From Absidia repens (taxonomy: Eukaryota; Mucoromycota; Mucoromycetes; Mucorales; Cunninghamellaceae): a stretch of 64,000 nucleotides of DNA. A program made the position numbers and the translations under genes. Shown here in pieces: positions 55,580-64,000 of this stretch; position 1 is the first letter of the stretch, and the number at the start of each line of letters is the position of its first letter. The notes beneath the pieces are model-generated. The model had not been told where the DNA came from. It searched no databases and saw nothing but the letters and a program-made list of their open reading frames with translations. The stretch lies in assembly GCA_002105175.1 (NCBI GenBank), contig MCGE01000006.1:1488001-1552000 (forward strand). Reading direction: 5' to 3'.

Positions 55580-57238
55580 TTATAGCTGATGGACCAAACC
55601 AGAGCCTGTTTTCGAGAAAAATAAAGAAAAAACGGCAAATGAATCACTTCGTTCGACTTTATTTGTTTGATATAGTAAATCTTACCATTCAGGCCATTGT
55701 AAAAGAACCAGTTTTGAATAGGGAGTTCCTTTGCTGATAACACTTTGATGATTTCCTGTGCTAACACGCCGCCCATAATTGCAGCTAATGGCACCAATTC
55801 CGTTTGATATAAAGTAAGTCCTCTAAAATATTTCAATAGAAAAAGTAAGTATTTGGTGGTGAGTCGTTGTTCTTTGTTTGTTTGTTTTTTCTTCTATCAC
55901 CCAGACCACGCTTAATAATAATTACCGTAATAAAGCATCATCCAAGACGGATCCATCATTAATACCAAGTGCTTGTAACCAAATATCCTTTTCTTGAATC
56001 AATTCCTCGACATCTAAGTCAGTAGGGCATCGTCCATTTTTCAACTGGAATTTCATGAGGACTGTAATTATAAGGCGCAAGATATATCAAAAAAAGCGTT
56101 AGTTTTCAAATGAAACATGGTTAGCAATCAACCTACTTTGAATCAAAAAAGCTATAGGTGATATCCTTTTCTTGAGAGCTTTGGTGGACATGGCAGACCA
56201 GTTTTTTTCCAAAGCATCAGTCAAGCTATTATACGATTCGGTATGTGTTGATCGAGTAATGATCGGATCTTGCGATTGTTTCGCGCCAGGTGGTAATTGT
56301 TTTTTCTCTCTGTGAAACAAAACAAAAGATTAAATAAATCAAAGACTTTTTTGAATTGACTATTTAGGTTTGCTTACTCAATAAACGTATGATTCACCAG
56401 ATCGCAGAATATATAGCCAGCCCAACCAAACGTGTCCGCAGCATAAAACGGTTTGCTAATTTTTCGTCGAATATCATTGATGCGAATCTATCGCAAATAA
56501 AAATAATAATAATATGAGATGAGCTATTCACAATAACTGTACCTTTTTTTCCCCCCTCCTACTTACTGCTAGTTGAATATCGGCATGGAATAAGCACACA
56601 CTATCAAATGATTCAAAAAAGGTATCAGGTTTTTCATGTATGTTTTCTTGATCTACGACCAAGTTGACGCGTGGATTCAATGTTTGCAATGACGACGAGG
56701 ATACCTCGGCTTTCTAGCATGATCAATAAAATAAAATAAAAAGAAGACATGTGAGTATTTTGACAAGAAAGGAGTCCGCTTTCACTATCATTATCACCAC
56801 TCTCACTATCCTCTATATTCCTTACGTTCTTTCCAATATCATCTTCGCTAAAAAGGAATTGCGAGTCCACCTCATTCTTTTCAACAGTGTTGTGATCCAA
56901 TAGCGTGACTGAACCAATACCAGCAAGTACGAGATTCTTGGAAACTTCGTTACTGAGAGCGCGTACCCCAGCTATCAAAATATGAGCGTTACCGATTCTA
57001 AAGTAGAGGTGTTAGCGTATAAATAGTCCACTCATGTATTCTTTTAGTTAAAATACCTTTGTTGTGCTTCTAAACCCCATAGTCTAATTTGACGATCGTA
57101 AATGGCGGCTTCGTCTTATTGTTGTGAAAGCATCATGTAAACAATAGACAGGGTAAGTACATCTGTAAATCGAGTATTGTTTTGAATGGTGCTGTCAATT
57201 TCATTGCTCTTACCTTGTGATATGCTCTGTTGCGTCAT
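55580..57238 (-). CDS. AOS1: SUMO-activating enzyme subunit 1 (AOS1/SAE1)
   Basis: Nine exons, minus strand: 57238-57214, 57114-57057, 56997-56826, 56713-56567, 56487-56378, 56309-56137, 56061-55926, 55822-55686, 55605-55580; 327 residues, normal for the family. Family landmarks in order: IYDRQIRLWGLEAQQRIGNA, HILIAGVRALSNEVSKNLVL (nucleotide-binding turn), VTLLDHNTVEKNEVDSQFLF, LNPRVNLVVDQENI, YAADTFGWAGYIFCDL, ELVPLAAIMGGVLAQEIIK and the end FYNGLNGSGLVHQL. AOS1 pairs with UBA2, which carries the catalytic cysteine, to adenylate SUMO in the nucleus. The first exon is only 25 nt. The last intron has no stop in the reading frame, so retention would give a longer, different C-terminus. Confidence 0.95.
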
Positions 57239-58384
57239 GGGACTTGGTCTGGTATTTATATTGTTGATAGAAAGTCGTTATTTTACTGATAAAGGGACGA
57301 GCAAAAGAAAAAAAAAAAAAAAAAAGAAAGGAAAAAAAAAATGTATCTCAAAAAAAAAAATTGAGAGTCAAACACGCCGGGATTTAAAACTTCCTGTGTG
57401 GACCCTTTTCCTCGATCTTTCTTTTTTTTTTTTTTCTTCTTCTTCCTTTTCTTCCCTTATGTCCTTTCTTTCTTCAAGGTGAACATGTCCGCCGAATACC
57501 GAATTGTATACCGTTTTCGATACAATTCTTTTTTACCGGACTTGATACCGAAGATTGAAAAAAAAAAAAAAAATTAGGTAAGCTCCAACTGAAAAAGAGG
57601 TCGACACACATTGGCATTCTCATATCTACTTCAGGATGTTTATGCTGGTCGGATGATAGATAATCTCACTTGCCGGGCCACTGGACTATCTTTATTTGGA
57701 CCGTCAAGTTGGAACCCAAGTTTTACCATTGGTCGTGGTCACCCCTTACCGGACTTTTGGTGCCAATGCAAAAAAAAATAATAATCGTGAGATGATGGTC
57801 GACTTATGGATCCAGTTAGATATAGCTTTTAGCTTAGTTTGTTTATATAGTATTAGAATAGTTATCATATATCTTTTTATTTTTAGTTATAGGAACATTT
57901 GAAAATATGGGATCGTTTTAATAAAATAAAGTGTGGTTACTGGTTATCACTATTTTACCAATCAAATGCGTAGATGAACTTGACGAAAATAGGGGGGAGG
58001 GATGATAGATGTATTCAAATGTTTGTGATGGTTGATTCTCGGATACAGAAACGGAATGACAAGACTTGGTTTAAAGAGGGGACTTCTGATAAGGAGGGGG
58101 AGTCATTGATATCTTGCCTAGATCTCCATGCTAACCAGCAGCTCTCTTTCTCTTTTTTTGTCAACTGCGGGATGAACTAAGAAGCCGGCTTTATAATACA
58201 ATGCGTTCATCATCAGCTTTCATCCTGATTGTCTTTTTGAGTTTGCCTTTTTCCTTTTTTCATTTAAAGGTGATCTCTACGATTCCTTCTTTTTTCTTGT
58301 TTTTGTTTTTATATATACCTTTTTTTTTTTTTCTTCCTCTCCCTTCCTCTTTTTTTTTTTTATTTGGTTTTATTCTTATAAGCT
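57239..58384. other. Divergent promoter region of AOS1 and the MFS transporter
   Basis: About 1.1 kb between start codons facing away from each other. Several A- and T-runs (57306-57360, 57420-57435, 58320-58360). No gene seen. AATAAA-like strings near 57920 have no upstream gene to serve. Confidence 0.5.
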
Positions 58385-60566
58385 ATGAATAATGTTCATC
58401 CACCAACATCACCACGTTATGCAGAAAGCATACATAGTCAGATCACAATAGGACATGACTCGAATCATACAACACTGACACCTATGGAGGAAAGAAACAG
58501 CGATAAAAATCTCGAAAAAGGACGATCATCAGTAGAAACTTGGCTAGCAAGACAAAACGATCAGGAAAAACAAGAAAAAAATTCAATCATCACAGAAAAT
58601 TTACAGCAACATCAACAACAACAGCATCCCGATTGTAAAACATACCCGATAGCGTGGGTGGCCCTTTTCTTTTTGGTAGTTTTAAGGGCTGCCGTGTCTA
58701 TTTATAATAATACATTTAGTCCAATTCCTGTGGTCACCGCAAAATATCTCGATGTCGATCTAACCTCGGTCAACTGGCTATTTAACATACAAGCGGTGGT
58801 TTTCATTTTTGTCAGCTTTTTCACTTCCTGGCTTTTTGAATCTCTTGGAGTTAAAAAATCGGTGCGTAATTTTTTTTTTTTTCATTTCAATTTTTTGTTA
58901 ATGTATTTATTTATTTTTCTCTTAATTCTAATAGCTAATCATTGGTGGTGGATTGATTACCCTTGGTTGCTGGATTAGATGGATTGCTGTAAAAATACAA
59001 CCCCATTCTTTTGCATTACTCATGGTTGGGCAGGTCATTGCAGCTATAAGTAGTCCAATCACATTAAATATTATGACAAAGGTATATATTCATTACTTTT
59101 TATATATAATCATCATCGTCATTTGCTCATCATTTATTTATTTATTTTAGTTTGCTGCTGTTTGGTTTACTGAAGACAGGAGAGCTACTGCTGGAATGTT
59201 TGTAGCATCCAATTATGGCGGGATCATCGCCATGTTTTTAATGCCCGCTGTAGCCACTGGAGAAGACAGAATTGAATTTACTGTAAGGCTCAAAAAAAAA
59301 AAAATCGAAACAAAAAGATTTTGGAATTAATCTTTTTAATTCAATTGTATCAAAAAGATAATCATGGTAGCAGTGATTGCAACAGCAGCTTCTATTCCTC
59401 AATTATTTTTGCCTGCACTTCCACCAAAACCACCATCCATTGATATGATGACTACGGTTAGTCATGATACCGATGATCCCACAACCAAAGTCAGTTTACG
59501 GAAAGGGACATTAGCATTGATTAAGAATATTCATTTTTGGATCTTATGTGGAATTCACGGTATCAATGTCGGGTTATCTATTTCCTGGGGTGGTTTATTC
59601 AATCAGGCCATTACTCCTTATGGTTATAGCAATGCAGAAGCTGGAAATATAGTAGCTGTGGGTTTAGTAGCTGGAACTCTTGGCTGTTGTAAGTCCGACC
59701 TTTTTTTTTTTTTTTTATTGTCACTGAACGCTCATCATCATCATTTTTTTTTCTTTATTTCTTTTTTTTTTTGTCCTCGGCAGTGATTGCCGGTCCGATC
59801 TTGGATTCAACTAAGAAACATAAATTATTTCTCAAACTTATGGCCCCCTTGGTATGCAGTACTTATGTTGCAATGATATTTTTGAGTAAGTTTATATTAT
59901 ACTATTATGTTGTAATAACAATATACTAACACCTAAATATTTTTTATACAGTTAAACAAGACTCATTTGCTGCTATACTTTATGTTAATGGGTTGAATCA
60001 ATTCTTTCTCTCCTTCATGGTCCCTATTGTCGTTGAACTTGGAGTTGAGGGTAAAAAAAAAAGTTTGCATGAATTTTGTTTAAACTCCGCATTTTCGAAA
60101 CTGACTCCTGCTGTTTTTTTTTTTTTCCAACAAAATAGTGACATATCCTGTGCCTGAATCCATTTCAACTTCCATGTTATGGCAAATAGCACAAGTTTTT
60201 GGCTTTATTTTGGTATTGGTGATGGATAATTTCAGGGATCCGTCTGGCAGTCCTCCCAATAACATGGACCGCGGACTGATTTTCCAGGCTGTCACCTCTG
60301 GTGTGTGCGTGATCCTTAGCTTTTTATACATGGGCCGCATGTTACGCACTGATGCTTTCATGGCTGCCACAGCCTATGCCTCAAACAACAAGCATGCTTA
60401 TTCCCCGGCACTTTCTCCTCCTCCTACAGACTCAACTTTGTTTCATTCATCATCGAAAGAGCATCAACCCGCCAATACAACTACAACATGGCGCCCTTCT
60501 CATCTTCGGGAAAATAGTAGTGCTGAAACCATTTCAGTGATGGTAGCAAATGAATCCAAAAAATGA
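58385..60566 (+). CDS. FLVCR-like MFS transporter
   Basis: Seven exons: 58385-58861, 58935-59081, 59151-59282, 59358-59688, 59784-59885, 59952-60050, 60139-60566; 571 residues. An about 85-residue polar N-terminus is followed by twelve probable helices. Family-like stretches are WVALFFLVVLRAAVSIYNNT, VNWLFNIQAVVFIFVSFFTS, LGVKKSLIIGGGLITLGCWI, FAAVWFTEDRRATAGMFVAS and FWILCGIHGINVGLSISW. The WF-x-E-R-x2-A motif after helix 4 is typical of FLVCR1/2 and MFSD7, which move choline, ethanolamine or haem-related cargo across plasma or mitochondrial membranes. The cargo here is unknown. The C-terminal tail is Ser/Thr/Pro-rich and cytosolic. Confidence 0.88.
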
Positions 60567-60978
60567 TTGCATTTACATATACACTATTTTGGGTCCTCTT
60601 TTTTTTTTTCTTCTCCTTCTGTTTCATTTGTTTGATTTGATTGTGTTTGATTTTTCCAAAAACTAAAAATAAAAAATAAAAAATACTGTAGTAATGTCAA
60701 CATGTACAGCCCTAAAATGGACTTGATTCTCTTTATTGACATCAATGTACCTATGATGCATGCATATAAAAAAGTATCATCGGGTTATATCATATGAGAA
60801 TAATCAAAAAACCGGTAATTTCCTTAAAAACGACAATAGCGATAGAATTGCATAATAAAAATCAATTTCTTTATTTCAAATGTACAAGCAGTGATATATA
60901 AGTATATAATATATGTAAAAAAATAAAAAGACAAAAACTAAAATATAAATGGAGAAAGGGGGGGGGCGACTAATGTAA
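60567..60978. other. Convergent intergenic region
   Basis: About 410 bp between two 3' ends, with A/T-rich poly(A)-signal-like strings (AAAAATAAAAAATAAAAA near 60665). No gene seen. Confidence 0.5.
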
Positions 60979-62375
60979 TCATGCCTTGGTTTCCACTTCA
61001 ATAGCACCTGCTGATTCCAAAGCTTGAGCCAAGTCGTCCAACAAATCTTCCACATCCTCGATGCCAATGCAAAGTCGAATGAGATCTTCGGGGAGGGCTC
61101 GTTCGGCACGAATGTGAGCAGGAATAGAAGCATGCGACATACGACAAGGCATACTGATCAATGAATTGACGCAACCAAATGAAACCGAGATGCTCCAAAG
61201 TTTAGCCGCTTCCACAATCCGTTCTGAGATGCCAACATCACCAGTTTCAAAACTGAGCACCGCACCAGGACCCGAGGCAATCCGCTTGTGTAATTCATAT
61301 TGAGGATGTTTTCTTGAACCAGGATAATGTACCTTGAATCCATGTCGCTCCAGGTAGTCACATACACGAATCGCACTAGCTTGTTGTTTATCCATACGTA
61401 CCGCTAACGTCTTTATACCACGAAGTAATAACCATGAATCAAAAGGTCCCAAACCACATCCAGTTGCATTGATAACATAATAAAGTTGCTATACATACAA
61501 AAAAAAAGAAAAAAGGCGGGCCGTATGAGCACAGAGGACGATCGATCATGATGATGATTTCAAAAAAAAAAAAAAAAAAAAAAGAAGATAAAAAAATGTT
61601 CACTTACATCACCAACATCATCATTCTTGGCACCAAGTACACCCGCCATGAGATCATGATGACCGGACAAGTATTTCGTACCAGAATGATAAGATATATC
61701 GGCACCCATTTCCAAAGGACGCTGCAGGTAAGGGGACATCATCGTGTTATCGACAACTACCAGTGCATTGGGACACTTTTCATGAACATATCGAGAGATG
61801 GTTGGGATATCGGCAATTTTGATCAAGGGATTGGTGGGTGTCTCTAACAACACGAGTCGAGTCTTGACAGGATCCAAGTAAGGCAAGATGGCATCGGCTC
61901 GAGTGGTGTCAATGTGGTGTGTTTTGATGTTTTGTGATTTGTCCAAAAAGGATAAAAGTCGATTGGTGCCACCATACAAGTCGTCACCAGCAATGATTTC
62001 TTCCCCTGCACGTACAAGTCGGGTGATCACATCCAAAGCACTCATGCCACTCGTCACTGCTAATGCTCGCTTGGCCCCCATGACTTTGGCAAGATGGTTT
62101 TCTACTCAAAGCAAAGCATACACAATGTTAGGCACTATCTCTCTTTTGATTTGTATTTTTATCAAGAAACAAAAATAATATTGTGTTTTCTTACCTAGAT
62201 GAGTACGTGTAGGATTCCCACTGCGAGAATAATCGTATTCGCCACCTGCGGTTGCGCTTTTTTGCTTGAAGGTCGCCGACTGATAAATGGGTACAGAGGC
62301 AGCATTATGAGGATCATCAGGGTTATCCACAGTAACTACTTCAGTGGCAAAACGGTATTGTTTACGGTCAGTCAT
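60979..62375 (-). CDS. STR3: Cystathionine beta-lyase
   Basis: Three exons, minus strand: 62375-62195, 62101-61608, 61488-60979; 394 residues. Cys/Met-metabolism PLP enzyme signatures are complete: YDYSRSGNPTRTHLE, ALAVTSGMSALD, GDDLYGGTNRLL, VVVDNTMMSPYLQRPLEMGA, the PLP lysine Lys203 in SYHSGTKYLSGHHDLMAG, GLGPFDSWLLLRGIKTLAVR, and SFGCVNSLISMPCRMSHASI. The ends of these blocks resemble plant and fungal cystathionine beta-lyases more than gamma-lyases, so the likely reaction is cystathionine to homocysteine, pyruvate and ammonia in methionine synthesis. There is no clear organelle-targeting leader. Beta versus gamma activity is not proven by sequence alone. Confidence 0.92.
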
Positions 62376-62728
62376 GATGTTTGATGGTGGAGGGAGATAA
62401 AGTTTGTGTATAAAAATAAAAAACTAAAAAGAGGATAAGGAAAAAAGAAAAAAGGCTAAAAACCCGGGGCAAATAAGTCATCCTTTTTTTAAGATGATAA
62501 GTTTCAAATCCCTATTAACATGAACCAATCACCGACGAGCAAAATGACAAATTTGATCTTTTCGTTCAAAGATGGTTTTGATCCTTTGACGCACGCCATT
62601 GTTTAAGTTCAAATAACTAAAGAGTCAGAATGATAACAAAATCAATAATGAGCATATACAAAAATGAGAGTTTTATTTAAATATGATGAAATGAAGTCTA
62701 ATCTAAAAATCTAACTAGCACCAAGTTG
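62376..62728. other. Intergenic between STR3 and RICTOR
   Basis: About 350 bp containing the STR3 promoter and RICTOR 3' end (AAAATAAA-type strings on the minus strand near 62640-62690). No gene seen. Confidence 0.5.
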
Positions 62729-64000
62729 TTATTTTTGATCATCCATGGTGATAGTCAATGCATCCAGTTCTTCCAGAAGTTCGGGTGTAAATCGCATGTC
62801 AAACGTCTCCAAGATATATTTGCGTACTGGTGATCTAAAGTGATAGCTACCAAGTAGTTGACAAACTGAATAATAGAGCTGCACATTCCTGAAGTAATCA
62901 CCGTGTCGATGTCGTAACCTAGCCATTTGTAGAATATAAAAATGAGACCCTGAAAATTAGTCTTTTATTGCTTTCGGATTACTTACTTGGCCAGATTTTT
63001 GGATGCTTCGTTTGCTAATATATGATTGCTCATGTCCCCAATGTTTTGAAGAATTTCCGAGCAAATGGTATCATCGATGATTGATTTTGGCAGCTGAGGG
63101 CGATCCGATAAAGTAGGTGTGTACTGCCAATTTTGAATCTATTGTAAAAGAAATCATTATCAGGGATGAGTGTGGTTCAATATATAACCATTGGCTATTT
63201 TTCGGAGCAGAAGAAGGTACCAAACTTACTGTTAAAAAACCCTTCAAATTCAATGGTACACAGAGTCCTTCAGGGTTTCCATTTGACCCAACAACACATT
63301 CCCATCCAAGTTCACCTAATATTTCTACACCTTGTTGAGTTTTTGAAATAAGTCCCAATACATAAAAACAGGTCCTAAATAAAAAAGAGCATTAATTCAG
63401 TGTCTTTTTTTTCTTTTCCTGTTGTTCTTTAACTTACCCTTTGAGTGATAAAACTTGGCTGTTTTCGGCCATATATACAATATTTTTGATAATATCTTCT
63501 TCCTCTAAAAACAGCAATCCATTCCGGGTAGATCCAATGTTCCCCACCGCCCATAAATCCGATTTCAGTTGCTGCATGACTTCCACATCATGTGTTTCCA
63601 TTGAATAATTTCTGATATGATCGGTAAAGAGTTGGAAGTGCCCTTTATCCCGTAGTAACATGCATCCTTCTTTTGTTTTTGTTAATTCGCCATAGAAGTG
63701 AGGTGGAGATAAACCATCACCAGCTTGCCTAGAGATAACAACAGCATAAAATTGTTAGATATTAATATAGCTCTTTTTCGTCCCCTTATATAGCCTTACA
63801 ACGTTTCAAAATCGAATTCACTATCTATGCGTTCTTCAAAGGGCTTGCTTTTTTTCTTGGGGGTATTGATCAAAGCTCTCGCCAGCGAGAGTTCCAACTG
63901 CATTACATATTGTTGGTTGCGATACTAAAAATAAAAAATTAAGGAAGCTGGTACCCGACCTAGTACTATCTAGCCTCCCCCCTCTAATTACCTCAAACCA
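62729..64000 (-). CDS. TSC11: RICTOR / TSC11 (AVO3), TORC2 subunit, C-terminal part
   Basis: The gene runs off the right edge, so the 5' part is missing. Exons seen, minus strand: 64000-63992 (partial), 63924-63800, 63728-63438, 63374-63230, 63138-62987, 62918-62729; 303 residues in phase. RICTOR landmarks: YRNQQYVMQLELSLARAL, PPHFYGELTKTKEGCMLL, LKSDLWAVGNIGSTRNGLLF, EEEDIIKNIVYMAENSQVLS, LKGTCFYVLGLISKTQQGVE and LGELGWECV. These belong to the conserved RICTOR domain V and nearby helical repeats that scaffold TORC2, the kinase complex controlling actin, sphingolipids and AGC kinases at the plasma membrane. The short tail ends LDALTITMDDQK. Confidence 0.93.

Noticed and set aside
57186..57482. 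Plus-strand 98-codon frame with Lys and Phe runs
   Set aside because: It overlaps AOS1 exon 1 and poly(A)/poly(T) tracts; no splice support.

Overview
This is eukaryotic, fungal chromosomal DNA. Genes are broken by many short GT-AG introns of roughly 50-100 nt. Intergenic DNA is AT-rich and full of poly(T)/poly(A) runs. Every well-resolved gene has a fungal or opisthokont homologue. The low-complexity N/Q/S tracts, the intron density and the mix of fungal genes with animal-like ones (ITFG2, a WRKY/GCM1-type zinc finger) suggest an early-diverging fungus, most likely Mucoromycota (Mucorales-like). The species cannot be read from the window. I found no convincing tRNA, rRNA, CRISPR array, plasmid or phage feature. 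Gene models were joined by hand from splice signals and reading-frame phase; no database search was run.

Layout. 1-4.5 kb (+): the 3' end of a DEP-RGS regulator and a complete 8-exon AMP-forming acyl-CoA synthetase. 4.5-7.1 kb: gene-free, holding repeat copy A. 7.1-16.9 kb (-): a tight run of a secreted 3D/barwin-like protein, VPS68, NOT4, a SAPS-domain phosphatase subunit and IST1. 17-20.2 kb (+): STE14/ICMT, divergent from IST1, and an F-box protein. 21.1-22.5 kb (-): a family-16 methyltransferase. Then repeat copy B. 23.9-26.4 kb (+): an ABC1-family kinase-like gene (MCP2/ADCK1) and a 72-residue DUF1748 gene. 27.4-29.6 kb (-): a small acidic ORF and a WRKY/GCM1-like protein. 29.6-35.1 kb: a gene desert with repeat copy C and an inverted-repeat pair. 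35.2-37.3 kb (+): a SAM methyltransferase. 39.1-40.4 kb (-): an unrecognised multi-exon gene. 41.1-47.4 kb (+): an RCH1/SLC10A7-like transporter and a very long ITFG2 homologue. 48.1-53.6 kb: a decayed LINE. 55-64 kb: repeat copy E, AOS1 (-), an FLVCR-like MFS transporter (+), cystathionine beta-lyase (-) and the 3' part of RICTOR/TSC11 (-).

Most genes are housekeeping or signalling genes: membrane traffic (VPS68, IST1), mRNA decay and ubiquitin (NOT4), phosphatase and TOR control (SAPS, ITFG2, RICTOR), SUMO (AOS1), prenyl-CAAX methylation (STE14) and G-protein control (RGS). They do not form one operon-like pathway.

The most unusual signal is non-coding. A family of about 0.4-1.1 kb dispersed repeats occurs five times in 64 kb, three in + and two in - orientation. 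Copies share an ordered set of blocks: a CACGTG-type 5' box in the best-preserved copies, a conserved core, and repeated AATAAA blocks. Copy D is split by the LINE, which ends in AATAAA plus A8 and is bounded by an exact 15-bp target-site duplication. The family is therefore separate from, and older than, that LINE insertion.
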